From: Ophioderma brevispina | Lineage: Eukaryota; Echinodermata; Ophiuroidea; Amphilepidida; Ophiodermatidae | Direction: 5' to 3' | Assembly: GCA_023653785.1 (NCBI GenBank) | Contig: JAMKCH010002971.1 | Span: 1 to 64,000 of the forward strand | DNA length: 64,000 nucleotides | Shown here: piece by piece, positions 11,438 through 24,768 of the stretch | Layout: the number at the start of each line of letters is the position of its first letter | Position numbering within the stretch: position 1 is the stretch's first letter | Notes under the pieces: model-generated | What the model saw: only the letters and a program-made list of their open reading frames with translations | What the model was told of the DNA's origin: nothing | Database searches by the model: none | Position numbers and translations under genes: made by a program

Positions 11438-14400
11438 ACGTTTGGCACCACTTGCAGCAAGTCGTGGGCGATATTATCTGTGGAGATATCAATAATAAAT
11501 AAATTTCCTTTAAAAGGACAGGGCGATCAGAGAAATATCCATGTCCTTGGTATGTGAAGGTAATAGGTAGATGATTGCTTTATTTTTGTAATCCTGAGCA
11601 ACGGTTCAGATGATAAAAAAAATCCTTATTTTCTTATGTAAAATCAAGGGTACTATGCTGTGGATCAGGAAATATCCCATTTAACGTTGACGCGGAGGAG
11701 ATTTGTTAGGAGCTGAATTCTAATAACAAATTTTCACTGAATCAGTTGTAGACCACCCTACCGAGAACATTTCGAAGTTTATTGGACAAAAAGTGCAAAA
11801 AAACAGCAAACATTGTTTTGAACTGCCTGCTATCCGTAATTGTTCCCTATATAGAAAACTATGCTTTGGCTTTCTGTCCGTGCATCGACAGGCAATACCA
11901 CATCATCATCTTCTTACATAAGACGGCGTATCGGCTTATTCACTTCACGTGCTATCAAATACCTTGGTAAGCATTTAAAATATGTAAAAAACAACATGGT
12001 TTCGATAAAAATTTGGGGCGCTTCTTTCTCTGGAAATCTCCTCATGTATCTTTAAGAATGTTTTCATTTTGATAGTATGAATAAAAAACGTTTCAAAATC
12101 GTTCACTATCCAAACGGTTTGGACTGATTTAATTGCTTTTATGTAAGGGAGGCTTAGAGGAAACAAGATGGTCCGATTTGATTGGATCAGCCACCTTTTA
12201 ATGAGGTTCTTAATTTTTTTTGCTGCATGCGTAGTACTTGTTTCTTGAATCATGACACTGAAAATACGAACTCATCTACTATTAATTTTAGACATGGTGA
12301 AAAAGTGCATTACTAATACAATTATTTCGTGAGGGCGTAGTTTTATGGTTGCAAAATGATCGCAGTCCAGTATAATGTAACTATGGTGGTCAGCACTCAG
12401 CTTTCTTGTTTATTGGGTTTCTTGTCTTCTTGCCAAAATTTAAAGCAACTTTGTCCTGTGTGTGTGACCTTTGACCTCAGACTTGTTTTTTTGCTCAGGT
12501 TAGGCGGTCCCCTTTTGGACATTTATAATACTTTTTATGCAACTGAAACCTCCTGCAATACTTTTGATTTTTTGGGGGTCACCCTGAAACCCTGATAATA
12601 ACCCAGGGTGTTGTTTCCTACCTGTATGCCAAACATCAACTCCATAGGTCACAGTGCGTCCAACGCATAGGCGGTCACACGAACAGATCTCATTTTTGGT
12701 AGTACTACTACTCAGTTCCCCCATGTGTGACCTTTACCTAGATGTGTGTGACCTTTGATCTCATTTTTAGTAGTATAGAAAGATTGCAATTGGGGGCACC
12801 TTCTTATAAAAAGTGTATCATGTTTTACGATTCAATCCGGTGGAATGCAGGTAGATGTCATTAAGTAACGAAAATGTTCTAAGTTTGTATATGAATTGAA
12901 ATAGTGCAATGGCGTGATGAACATTTTTGAAAACGTTTTTCTTTTTTTAAAAAATTTAATAAAAGTCTTTTGGGTGAAATGAAAGTAAAATTTAAGAAAA
13001 CAAAATGAAGTCATTGTGTGACAATGTTGCTGAACGTGGGAGCTTTACCTTTTGGGAATGGCTTTATAATATTCTTAAACACAATGTTATTTGATTCATG
13101 TTGGTACCGTGTGCCCGAATCCTGTAAATACTTTTACGTCCGTCGGCAAATGCGAATACCGGAATGCTTCTTCCAGTTCTGCTGGGTAAATGGTGAGTCT
13201 TCAGTGGTCAATCTCAGTGGTGGCTAAGTAAGCGTTGATTGTTTTCCCGTATAAGGTGTAGTATGTTCTATAGTAAATGTTGATTGGTCACATTTTCCCT
13301 TTTAATCATCCTGAATGAAGAGGGATATGAACCCCTATTCCACCATCGGTGTTAAATATTTACGATCATGTAAATCCTCCTCTGCTAGTATGGTGTCAAA
13401 AGTCACTAAGTCAACTTCAAATTCCCCACAAATGTCATCTTATTTACCTTCCCATACCTTTACATGGATATTCCCTTGACTCGCCCTTTCTTTTTTAAAG
13501 GAATTTTTATCCAAAACTTCACTTCACGTATGCTTTTAAGGAACTTTAGCAGTAAAAAGGAAAAAAACCAAGTCCATCCCTTTTGAAATCTAATGATGCA
13601 TCCCTAGTGACTCTTTCAGAGTTCACATTGAACCGTTCTCTCAGTTCTCTGTTTGTGTTAATATGTGGTTTCCCCACAAGATATGCATATCTCTATGGTT
13701 CTTTAAAAAAAGTTTTTGGTGGTGTTTTCAAGCATGTTCTTTTCATTTGCTGTTTCATGAAAGCATTGAAATATTAAAAAATTATGAAAAGCACTCTCTA
13801 TAATTAGTATCAGCACCAAGATTTTTGCAGTCTAGATATTTTGATGGAGTTTACACAACTAATGTAAGGTTATTAGAAATAAAGGGTAAGTTGTTCGTGT
13901 TTATGCAATGCCAAGAATATGTGCCTCGGCAAGAAAGTAATGAGTGAGTGAAGTCGTGAACCCATTATTCAAATTTTTTTGCTGATTAAGACACATTTCA
14001 GCATAACCTGGACTTCATCCCCCCCTTTTTCTATACTCAAAGAAAATAAAATAACTGAAAAACTGGCTATTTTTACTTAAAATGTAACAGTTGTTTGCAA
14101 CTTTACAGCCCATGTCTTGTCTTCTCCACTGTAAATGTTAGTGTATGCACATTTAATGGGTGGTTGGTACACGTTGAAAAATAATGCACTTTGGGTCCCA
14201 CACATTAGGGCAAATCGCAATAATATTGTAGAATATTGGGCACTAAAATAACCAATCAAAGATGCAACCTTGAAAAATGGGCAGTAATGTAATAGAAAAC
14301 TTAATATTTTGTACTGTAGAGTTTGTATGATTTATCATCTCTCTAAGGCCCATATTAAATCTGAATGCTGAATCTTTCAGCTTGGCTGAAGATTCCTTTC

Positions 14401-14450
14401 TTCCATAGGAAATAAAGTACACAAGCTGAATCTAAAGCTGCACCTATGGT
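11438..14450. other. AT-rich stretch without defended gene
   Basis: Nothing convincing. Two open frames end at good splice-donor consensus sites on the plus strand: TTGGTAAGC near 11966 and ATGGTGAGT near 13191. Neither has a persuasive acceptor or recognisable domain. A DR1-type AGGTCA repeat (TGACCTTTGACCT) occurs at about 12466-12478, and a related GTGTGTGACCTTTGATCTCA occurs near 12745. Confidence 0.4.
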
Positions 14451-14451
14451 C

Positions 14452-14597
14452 TAAAATGGCAAAACCCAGGACCTTAAGGGAGCTCCGCCCTTAGGACCCC
14501 ACCCCTCATACATTAATCATCCCCCACACAAGTACAGGAATCGAGAAATCTCTTGAGTCTTGCCCCCCCCTGACAGTCAGGTCTGGCTATGCCACTG
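14452..14597 (-). mobile_element. hAT-like MITE terminal fragment
   Basis: The right end reads GGCTATGCCACTG, the reverse complement of a CAGTGGCATAGCC hAT-type terminus, preceded by a run of C (TCTTGCCCCCCC). This is similar in style to the better-preserved element at 28749-29041. The other end was not found. Confidence 0.4.
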
Positions 14598-16227
14598 TGC
14601 ACTGCGGTCCGCATGGTAGGGGTAGATAAACCGTAATGCAATTAAAATGTGGCTTGATAATCTTTTTGAATCAATTCAAATGTGAAGAAATCCAAATTAC
14701 AAAATTTCAATAATTCTGATATCTTTAAAGAGTGCTCTTTAATATGCAATGAATAACGTCTCTATCCCTACTACATGGTCGTCGTCTCAGTTTTCATTTT
14801 TGAGTAATTTTAGCAACTTTTCATGCGGACAACGGGGGGGGGGGACTTTTAGGGGTGGTGGTGTGGGAAGACTTTTAGGAGGCATGGAAATCTTTGATAT
14901 TTTGCCTGTTACATGGTCACAGGGACATGCAGTTAGTGCTTTTAGATCATTTAAAGACCCTTCAGAAGCATTTAAATCCAAATGGTCAATACCTCTGTAC
15001 AATACAAACGTCATAACTGATTGAGTTGTGGAGCAAATACACTGTTATAACAGCACTTACAAATGCACGGTTGTCACCTAATATTACCTAATTTTGACGG
15101 GCTGCCGTTTGAGAACGGAAAGGAATAAGTTTCTATTTGTGACCTATCCTTAGTTATCCCAACAATTATCCCTGAGGAAAATTAGAGCAAAATCCAAGGT
15201 GTATGGTGAGCTCTCTTCTGTTTTGGCATGAAAACCTTATGAATTCATTCATAATTGTATAGTGTGCAACATGCTGAAATCGAATTTTGACAATTATCTT
15301 AAAAACTTTTGACTTTTGGATATAAGAAGAATCTATTCATATATAATAGCAAATGTTGATCACTCTTTTTGCCTTTATGCTTCTCACAGTCAATTTCAGA
15401 ACTGCAGAATTAAAAGCTCAAAATAAATATTTTTTGCAAGTAGATGTGCCTGAGTGTTTGTTTGTAAAAATGTGTCTATGTATGGAGAAAAGTGTCTCTT
15501 GCTTTCACCCCAAATTTCTGTAGTGTTTTTCTTGCGTCGTCTTTGTTGTATCTTTAAAAAAGGTCAAGGGTTGTTTGAAGCTTAGATCTAACTAAAAATG
15601 TCACTCTTTCCAAAGTTAATAATTAACAGGCCAAAACTTTGCAGAAGAGATGATGTAAAACAGCCAACTTAGTTGAGTTTTGCTGTAAAGATCAAGGGTC
15701 ACTGAAGGGATCACAGAATATTGATATCATCTAGCGCTAGTTTTAGCCTTTACAATTTCTCTCAGTGTATGATAATTGATATAGAAAATGTAGAAAATGG
15801 TATATGTATGTTTTAGGAGATCCTTTCAAGAGATTAAGAATGATTAGATTTTAGGTCAGTTTAATGACTAATAATATGTGGTCATTAGTAGAAATATAGA
15901 GGAAGGCAAATAAGGGAAGCAGTAGTTGCTGGGCAAAAGTAGCCGGTAGCCCCACTATCCATTCTGGTCCATGATTAGGTATGTGTCCATACAACACAAA
16001 TTATAGACTATCATCTGCTTGAAAAATATGACAAGTGTAAATTATTAGTTATCATATTGATATGTTTTAGTTTTAGATTCTGGTTTATATTTGTACCATA
16101 TATTTGTACCTCAACAGTTTGCACATGACATTCAGCTTTTTCCAAACGATAGCTATATGGTTGTCACATGCACGGGATACCAGCTACCGAGAGAGGAGTC
16201 ACCTCAGTCTGTTCCAACAAGTGTCAG
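14598..16227. other. AT-rich stretch without recognised gene
   Basis: A poly-G run (about 14834-14843) lies inside overlapping open frames on both strands (14749-15024). The frames have no recognisable domain and look like chance. Nothing else was seen. Confidence 0.45.
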
Positions 16228-16582
16228 TTAAAGACCCTATCAGTGATTTGCTAAAATCATGTACACCGAAAAATCATCAAAAATCAGATTTTTGCATGTA
16301 TGTTAACAAGTACAGGTATCCTAAAGAACCTGCAAATGTAAGACCAGAAAGCATCTATAAGGACAGAAATCGGAGATTGTGAGTCATTATTGTCCGTTCG
16401 GACACTTACTACAACCACGTACTTGATGGAGAACGTTCTTGAACCGTGCCGTTTTCTTCCTTTTCTGTCATTTCTACAGATAGAAAAGGTAACTTATTCG
16501 AATTCTACAGACTTATCCTTCACTTTGAAGTTTTTCCTGCAAATTTCAAATATTTTTTCAAATCAACTGATAGTGTCTTTAA
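16228..16582 (+). mobile_element. TTAA-flanked MITE, family A, copy 1
   Basis: The TTAA flanks are at 16228-16231 and 16579-16582. The ends are AGACCCTATCAGTGATTTGC and AACTGATAGTGTCT. The interior shares AAAAATCATCAAAAATCAGA and TGTCCGTTCGGACACTTA with the copy at 34302-34655, which is the same length (354-355 bp). TTAA target sites and short AGGC-type termini fit a piggyBac-mobilised MITE. No transposase. Confidence 0.85.
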
Positions 16583-16619
16583 GTGGGACCAATACACATA
16601 GAAGCGCATGAAATTCGAA

Positions 16620-16999
16620 CCGATTTACCGATTTACCTTAATTTTACCCCACTTTAGGCCAATGTTTGTTGCAATCCTTTGAAAATTGGGATAAAATACA
16701 CATTTTATTCCATTTTCGTCTATATTTAAAGCCAAAAAGGGAGCAACAGGCATAGAGGGTGGGAAATGGGGTTGGGTAGAACCAGGCGATAGCCCGCCCT
16801 ATGGTTCGAGGGGGCAAATTTTCTGGTAGGGTGCACATTCCTGATCACAAGCAAGAATTTTCCTCCGCGGTCGCAGGGCACAGAATCCGAAAAGCGGCTG
16901 ATTTAAACATGAATATCTGTGTTTTTATTCCAATCCCTCATACTTTTTTTCAGAGGGGGCACTCTTGCCCCCCTTTGCCCCCACCTGGCTAGCCCACTG
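16620..16999 (-). mobile_element. Degraded hAT-like MITE (dimer-like)
   Basis: It shares the TTTACCTTAATTTTACCCCA, TGAAAATTGGGATAAAA and ATACACATTTT blocks with the hAT MITE at 28749-29041. It ends with CCCACTG at 16999, the reverse complement of CAGTGGG. A second AGGGGGCA block suggests an internal duplication. No clear target duplication. Confidence 0.45.
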
Positions 17000-19900
17000 G
17001 GTATAACTCTTTTGCCTCTGGGGCATCTATGGGAATGTGGGTAATTGGGTGGACATTGGGAAGCAAGTGATTTCTGGAGGGGGGTCCAAAAATCATCAAA
17101 ATAAGTGTTTGCATTTATTTCTGTTTAATAGTTTGGCATTTTTTCCTTGGGGAAAGTAGGGGAAAAACTAGAACCTGGGGAAGTTTCCACCGCCTCTCCG
17201 TTTGTGCCATCACACTCTGTACAAAAATAATGGGACATATGCTAGAATAAGTTCTTAAATAAGGTTGTCATTAAAATACACACTCCAGCACTATTAACAG
17301 ACGAAACCCTAATTTTATTATAGTGTGAATGGTAAGCTACTATACAGATTTGTGTTTGCTTTAGGGAACTCTCTCTTCTGCTTCTCTTTGTTGTTTTCGC
17401 CTGATGAAAATGCACCAAAATAGGATGACAGAAGAAACAGACAGCATGTCAAACGATCATCAGAGTTGGCTGTATTTGGTTCAAGTTTGGGTCATGATTG
17501 AATGGATAATGTTATTTGGGGAATAGAGTGGACAGTTTCATAAACTCCTTGGAGTAAATCTTCAGGTAAAGGTGTATGTGACATTTTTGGATGTTTATTC
17601 TCGGTTGGCTTTATGCAAAAGGGGGGTGGTTACTTTAGAAGATTTGTCATCATTTCCCATTCGTCACCATCTCGGCTCCGTCTCCAACAAAATTTGCTGT
17701 ACTGCCCAGATCCCTGGGTAAATGTTGATGACTCTTTCACAAAAAGTCCATATAGGCAACACTAATCTTGTGTGAAATGAAAATCTGTAGGTGATAAGTC
17801 GTTCACAGTTATGGCTTTTCTGCACTTATGGGGGGGAGCTTGCAGATTTGGTCTTTATGCAGATTTGGTCCTTTTTGCAGTTGTGGTCTTTGTCGATAGG
17901 AACATTTACAAAACCATTTTATTCTCTCTACTCAAAATCAAAAGGCTGTACAAGAGTGAATAACATTGTTATGGATACATAGACCTCCATTTCATTCCAA
18001 TGCCAGATTGAGGCTCGACCAGCAAATGGCAACCTGTACAAAGAGGGAATCGGTGTTAGGTTCTATGATTTTTGTTGCTTTCTCAGTGGAAGGCATCTGA
18101 ACAGTACATTTTTAATTAGATACAAGTCACAATAGTTTTAACGTGTCAGCATCTCTGGAAATCGTACCATTATACCCATAGAACTTAAGTAGTAAAAATT
18201 TCAAATTCTTTGAAACAATCAAGCTGTGTATGTATCAAAGAGCTAAGCATAACCCAATTACTACTGTCTTAGACTCACCACCCATCCTTTTACAAGGTGA
18301 AATCACCCCTAGACATGGAACTTTCTTATTTACCATCCTGTATTTAGCTCCTTTCCTCTGCCATCTTGACATTATATAAGAATAACTTAGTTGCTATGGT
18401 TACAAGTTTTGCTTACTGGGTTCAAGTTTGTGCAAATCATAACTGATGCATTTGTGGATTTTTTTGATGCTCCTCATTAAAATATGAAACTAGATCCTTG
18501 TGTTGCATGACAAGTCCAAAGAATTTGATCTTAGGGGAAAATGTTTCCATTGTAGTTTGCACATTTCATTTTGAGCTATTTTATCACATTTCAGTTTTTA
18601 TTCAATGGATTGGGATTTAGCTCAATATTCTATCTCGTAAAATATGGGTTGCAACTGATTTGACTTAACATTTCATGTCAGTGAATAACCCATTGTGATG
18701 CATGCTGGGGACATGCTCAATCACATTGTAGAGTACCAAGTACCATTAGCTGGTGTAGGTGATTAAAATTTACAAGAATAAAATTAAATGCCACAGTAAA
18801 ATGTGAAAATATTCAGGCTTAGAAGAGTAATGTACATTATAGTGCATGTATTCACTGTTGAATTCATTTTTGCATGCTTTGAAATGAAATGAGTTGATCT
18901 AGCATTTGCTAATCGAAGAACTAATTGAGTTGTCCAAAACCCTCCAAAAATTCAAGTATCAACTCAAACAGGGTATAGTTGTTGTAATTTCCACTTTCTG
19001 ATGTGAAATAGATGGAGAGTATTGTGTGTATAGTGGTATATGCAAAATAATTGGAAATGTTTTTTACCTGAAAAATAAAACAATGTGGGAAGAATTTGAT
19101 AAAAAATAAGGCAAATAAAAAAACTGACTTTTATGCCTCAGGACATTTAAGAGAAAATATAGCAGATTAACGTAGGGGACCAAGAAACAATCAGCAGTTT
19201 ACAATCTGTGAGATCCCATCTCATATGACACTCGGGATCTTTCTCTCACTCAGCTTAATTCTTCCTTCCGCATACACCTTGATTTCTTCACTTTGGAGGC
19301 TCTTAAGGTATTTCACCAGAAGCTTATTTTTCAATGGCCAAGTTCATTATAAGATTACTTTGAAGTACCTCCAGAGTTGCCTTGCAGTATGGTACTGAGG
19401 CAATCAAAGCCAAGGGTAAGGCCACAAAAAAAAGTTTGTCCAGAAGAAGACCGCTTGCACTTTTCGCATTGGTTCCAAAAAACCTCAGTAATGGAAATGC
19501 AATTGTTTTTGTCCATTTGGTTATAGTGATAAGGTTTAACTTATGAGTAAGAAATTTAAGGTGTGTTTGGACATTTACTTACTCTTGAAGGTGATTGAGA
19601 TTATTAGATTTTAGGATAGCTATGTCCTGTTTTGGTTGAGAACAATGAGTCGCTGTTCATTATGAAAACTGTCCCCAAAACTTTAATTACCTGCAGCATA
19701 TAAAAAGCTGCTTGCGGAAAGAATATTCTGGGACATTGATTATTTAATAAAAGGGGCATAATAACTTTGTACTCTTTCCACCTAACTGTGCATCGTGTGC
19801 TTTGTTTCATTACCATAATAAGCACTAATACAGAGTAGGTGCAAATAGTATAATATACTGTGTCTATTTTTTCAGAAAACGGTGCATTTGTTTCCAGAAA

Positions 19901-22780
19901 ATTTTGTGTCTTTGGTTAATAGCCTTTTCAACAATGCTTTATTTATTGGAACAAACGGTGATAATTTTAATAGAGGCCGTTGAGCTGCATTTGGGCATAT
20001 AAGTTTGCCATGCTTTTCCTTCCGTTTTGTCTTTTCTATGAGATATTGGCCTTCAAACTCAACAATAGGACAGACAATGATGTCCAAACACAACATCAAA
20101 AATTATACAAAATTTAAAAAAAATACGTAGCAGCTTGATTCTTCCCGACTATCAATATTTCTTGTTGGAAACATGTGTAAGAAATATGTAATGATGTTTT
20201 CCTCCCTTGTATTCTCAACTTTATTCTATATTTTTGAAATACAAAACATAATTTCTGGAAAACCTTGTTTTATATACGGTAATCCCCTTCACAAAGCATT
20301 TCTTAGTTGTAAATCTTCTACTAAGATATTGATTGTGACATTTCTTATGTCAGGTAAACAATATGCGTCAGTTGGAAATAGTGTTTTCTCTTCAGCTCAC
20401 AATGACTAGTAAAAAGTCTAAGAAATTTGAACTTTTGTAAAAAATGCGACCTTTTTAAGGAAATTGGTATTACGTTATCACACATTTCCCAGACTCAACA
20501 ACTATTTAAAATTTTTGATCAAGAGTGGCATAGATACTTATATTTCAACCACAAAAATTATTCAACTTTCAATCAGATCATCTTAGTCAATGGGATGTGA
20601 AAAATGGTCAAAATGTTTACTACGTATTGTGTATTACAGTTATCGTTCATTACGTTGAAGCGTTTTGTTAACATCATCACTATTTGTCCATAGAATGATA
20701 TGTTGTCAATTAAATGTATCTTTAGAATAAATTAGTAAAAGGTATCTGAAATTTGTTTAGTAATAAAGTCTAATTTTCAGGCAGAATTCAATACCCAAGG
20801 ATAAGCTAATAAACTAAACAGATTGGAGCACCATTTCTTGAGTTCAATTAGCTACTCAGAACTTTTACTTCGTACAATAAAAATTGTTCCCAGCAACCTC
20901 TCTGATACTGTCATCAGTGGCATATTTTGTTGATTTAAATTTTGATAACATACTAAACTTTCTATTTGGCTGTACAAAATGTTTGTGTGAATACTGCGCA
21001 GAAACGTAAGAAGTGTTGTTGGCAATATTATTTTTCCCGTAGTAGGTATTGAATACTTAAAGTTTACACATAAACATACAATTTTGAGACAATTTTTTTT
21101 GGGTGTGTCCTACCTCCAAAATCACCCTTTTTCCATGAAAATCGACCATACTTCATGTGCCAAATCTGTTTGAAAAGAATAACGATAATACCCCATTATT
21201 GCTACAATTTCACATTAAATCAGATAGCATTTTCTGATTTCAGCTAGAGAATTATGTTGTAAAGCTTTTAAGTCACCTTTGAGACTACATTAAAATCATA
21301 ACTTTCACATTGGGGAGGTTTTTTACTTTAACAGCAAAACCCTTTTGATGTGACCGGATGTGTTATTGGGGTTATTGACATAGGTTTTCATGTTAAATTA
21401 AAAATTCATAGTTTCCACAAATTACATTTTGAAAAAAATTAAAAAAGTTAAAAAACTTAAAAAAAGCAAAATTATTAAATTTAATCAAACAATTCATGTT
21501 TTTTTGTTGATTTTTTCAATAACAGAGGAGACAAGTTTCTATTTAGCCCATTTTTCATCTGTGGGTGCGATCATGTACAGAAAAGAATGCTGTCCTAATT
21601 TTCAAACACATGTTATGGTTAAGCTGGTAGGAAATATTGGGGCAGAAACCACCCATGCTTTCCTGACAAAGTATAATTACGAGATTTTGTGAAAACCACC
21701 TATAACTCAAGTTGATTGTGATAGCGCATCAACACCCCTGTACCTTGCATTGCCTTATTTGGTCATCACATCTGTCTCTCTCTTAAAATAAGAGAAATTT
21801 TAGATTTTTTCAGTAGATGATTGATTCCTTTACTCAGGTCCATTTTCTGTTATTACACTTGTATGCCTACCAAAACGGGGCATCATATCATTTTGTTTTC
21901 CATACAAAAACTATATTACATTTTAAAAACAATTGATGGAGGAGATACAACTAAAGGCAGCCTGATAATTTGTTTGTATCCACCTATTACATACATGATT
22001 ACATCAGAAATATTAACATTACAACAAGACAAATACAGCATTTATAACCTTAATGTGACATCAAACCTAGAAAGTATATCAAAGCAGTTACCGTTACCTT
22101 AAGCTTGTAATAGAAAGGCTTTAATTTCTTATTATAATATCCATAATTGTGAACACTTTCTAGGTCTGTCAACATTGTCAAACAATGTTGGTAAGGCCGC
22201 TTAAAAATAGTTGATTCCCCTCCTACTGGTGTCTTCGAAAAGTGACAAGGGAGGAAGCTTTTTTTTTTTATTATTTCGTGATGGTAGCCAACTGCTTTCA
22301 TGACATTACGGAAGTTCTTATGCAGTGCCGTCTCAAAATAAAGCAGTGGGCTATCATTCATACATGTATCCATACTCCTAACATTTTCAACCGTGAAATT
22401 TTACAGTCTAGTACAAATAAATCCATGTATCTGAGGTATTGTAATGTTGTTGTATCGTCGTTTTCGATACGATTGTTCAGTTTCCCTTTCATCACCCTGC
22501 ACCCCTCACCCAAAAAGTCAGGCTCCAACAACCACCCCCACCCCCCACCCATTTGTTTGATCTATAATAATAATTTAAACCTTATATTTTTTAAGAGATC
22601 TCAAATTTTACACATGAATATTATTTACTACAATGCACATGCATTTTGTATACTAAGCTACTAAAAACCTACCTTCGCCACCCTATGGTAGAGTACAATA
22701 ACACTAAACAAGCCAGACAGCCTCGATTCTGGCAGGCCGATAATACCACAGCACAGCCACAAGTGTCATGACCAAGGATG
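17000..22780. other. Long AT-rich stretch, nothing recognised
   Basis: About 5.8 kb without a supportable gene, RNA or transposon. Open frames are all under 141 codons and resemble no family. One small hairpin (CAACATTGT, 3-nt loop, ACAATGTTG) lies at 22170-22190. This could be intron or intergenic DNA. Confidence 0.45.
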
Positions 22781-22799
22781 AATGTACTTATTCTGCCAC

Positions 22800-23235
22800 C
22801 ACACCTTACACATGCAGTTTATTCCGTTCACCGGCTGGCGAATTCATAGGGCAGTGGGCACAATAAAATTCTTTCCACAAAATATGGTTAGAATGAGTTC
22901 GAGGTTTTATTCCGTCTTGAAATGCGTGGTACACGATTGGGCAGTCCCAACTGCCCCACCAACTCCCTCCAGTCGAGTCGTAGTCTCCATGGTAGACTCC
23001 GGTATAAGCGCAAGATTTCTGGCGATAGCGCAAAACTCGAAAACTAGACTTCCGTGATCGGAACCAAGGGCTGCAGCGCCTTGCAGGCTCACCGTTTGAA
23101 CTACGCCTGTCACACAACCTGTGCTTGATAATTTCAGATGGCACTGGACATGATTTTCATACGGCTTTCTCATTTTCTCAGTTTTTTTTACACTACAAAA
23201 AAATAAAAAAATTGATGCGGCGGTCGCAAGGTGGT
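22800..23235. promoter_or_regulatory. CpG-enriched islet, possible first exon or promoter
   Basis: CpG dinucleotides and GC content are clearly higher here than in the flanks. Open frames overlap on both strands: 22782-23057 (+), and 22806-23144 and 22907-23173 (-). On the minus strand, a good splice donor (ACGGTGAGC, about 23090-23098) follows an ATG at 23173. This fits an old first exon or a CpG-rich transposon end equally well. No protein domain recognised. Confidence 0.25.
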
Positions 23236-23644
23236 GCGGGTGGAGCAGAGAATCTACAATTTTTTTTTTTTAAAGGGAAAAGGGCCTAACAAACCATTTT
23301 TATACTCTTCCTAAAATACAAAACATAACAAAACCCATTCCTTATCAAATATATTTTAAAGTGTTATATTTTTCAAACAAGGCCTTGATGACAGAAGATA
23401 TGAACTATTTTGAATTATTCCAAGTACTTTTTGCAATTTAGATAATTACTGATAGAAACCCTTTATTAGCGTTTCCCCAAAGTAATATTCCATGGTGAGT
23501 TATGGCCATATCCATGAACATAGAGTCGATACAGGAACCTTTGGGTTAAAAAGGGCTTGAGCTTTTGTTTAAGACACAGGTTTTCTTTCTTGAACACTCT
23601 TAGCAAATGTTATACACTTGGGACCATCTGATTGCTTGAATCGT

Positions 23645-23772
23645 GTGCACATCTGTGAGGACCCATGTCCACACGATGAGAGACACGTGCCCCCGGAGAG
23701 ACACGTTCACACAGTGAGAGACCCGGCACACAGTGAGAGAACACGTGCCACCGTGATAGACACATGCATGTG
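23645..23772 (+). repeat. Degenerate ~20-bp minisatellite
   Basis: About six units vary on CACAGTGAGAGACACGTGCC (for example near 23675, 23692, 23712, 23730, 23750). Several contain CACGTG. Confidence 0.6.
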
Positions 23773-23946
23773 GTGGGTGTTCATGTAATAGATCTTATTG
23801 CTGCGAGTATATTGTCCCTCCCCAAAAATAATCCGGTAGGGACTGTGAAATGAGCAGCGTATGGTTAGATGCCCGTCAGAGAGTGTATTGGGTCCATCCC
23901 ACTATGCACCGGTTTTGGGAAATGTCACTTCAATAAGGTGACTTAA

Positions 23947-24195
23947 GGCCATGTGATCAAACAAAAATCTTATTCTTAACATATAAAAACCCTGACGTTT
24001 ACACTCATTTTAGCCCACAAGGTGCTAGTATCTAGGGATTTTTTTTTGCATGATCATGAAATGACATGTGGTTCTTAAATTTCTTGAACACTTTTTATCC
24101 CTAAGTTCAGACATGTGTTTAGATTTCAGATTTCAGATAAGTTTTATTAGCATTGTCATTCAGTCAGTACATTATATAATGATATATATATATAT
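23947..24195 (+). repeat. 249-bp direct repeat, copy 1
   Basis: By eye this is identical to 24475-24723, including two ATTTCAG repeats and the start of a TA microsatellite. Copy 1 is preceded by unique sequence ending ACTTAA; copy 2 is preceded by a T20 run. Perfect identity means a very recent duplication or an assembly artefact. Confidence 0.95.
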
Positions 24196-24423
24196 TGCTC
24201 CATCAGGAACAATGTCACCAACAAACCTGTTGCTGTTCATTTTAACAGTTTTAATCATACAATCAATGACGCCAAAGTTACCGGCATTCTGTCCACCAGC
24301 GGCAGCAACGATATCAAGCGCCACCGTGCAGAGCAACTCCTCATCGCTAAATTAGACACTCTTAAACCCCACGGTATGAACGTCAAATTTGACCTTTTCA
24401 AGTGCTCTTGGCTGCTGGACTAA
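24196..24423 (+). pseudogene. GIY-YIG endonuclease C-terminal fragment, Penelope-type element
   Basis: An open frame of 75 codons without an ATG ends in TAA. Motifs in order: RNNVTNKPVAVHFNSFNHTI, NDAKVTGIL, then RHRAEQLLIAKLDTLKPHGM followed by N. This pattern (NPVA.HFN...H..D, then R..E..LI.KL.TL.P.GLN) is the second half of GIY-YIG endonuclease domains fused to Penelope-like reverse transcriptases. The GIY and YIG strands are missing, because the fragment starts directly after a TA microsatellite. The frame is uninterrupted, suggesting a young fragment. It lies between two identical 249-bp repeats and about 30 bp before a T20 run. The assignment rests on motif memory, not on a search. Confidence 0.6.
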
Positions 24424-24454
24424 TACTTCTTTCCCTTTGTAACACCATTGACTG

Positions 24455-24474
24455 TTTTTTTTTTTTTTTTTTTT
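24455..24474 (+). repeat. T20 homopolymer
   Basis: This run separates the GIY-YIG fragment from the second copy of the 249-bp repeat. A similar run stands in the same position in the 26.9-27.6 kb duplication. Confidence 0.95.
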
Positions 24475-24723
24475 GGCCATGTGATCAAACAAAAATCTTA
24501 TTCTTAACATATAAAAACCCTGACGTTTACACTCATTTTAGCCCACAAGGTGCTAGTATCTAGGGATTTTTTTTTGCATGATCATGAAATGACATGTGGT
24601 TCTTAAATTTCTTGAACACTTTTTATCCCTAAGTTCAGACATGTGTTTAGATTTCAGATTTCAGATAAGTTTTATTAGCATTGTCATTCAGTCAGTACAT
24701 TATATAATGATATATATATATAT
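24475..24723 (+). repeat. 249-bp direct repeat, copy 2
   Basis: Offset of 528 bp from copy 1, with no differences seen. It runs into an expanded TA microsatellite (24711-24768). Confidence 0.95.
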
Positions 24724-24768
24724 ATATATATATATGATATATATATATATATATATATATGATATATT
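24711..24768. repeat. (TA)n microsatellite
   Basis: Nearly pure TA with two ATGATA interruptions. Confidence 0.95.

Noticed and set aside
11861..11966. Exon ending at the TTGGTAAGC donor
   Set aside because: A single splice signal without acceptor or domain support is expected by chance in 64 kb.
13018..13227. Exon ending at the ATGGTGAGT donor
   Set aside because: The donor is good, but no polypyrimidine-AG acceptor or known domain was found upstream.
22242..22664. 140-codon frame as a gene
   Set aside because: Low-complexity composition and no recognisable domain. The antisense strand is also open.
24068..24355. 95-codon frame across the repeat and GIY-YIG fragment
   Set aside because: It is in the wrong frame; the conserved motifs are in another frame, which ends at 24423.
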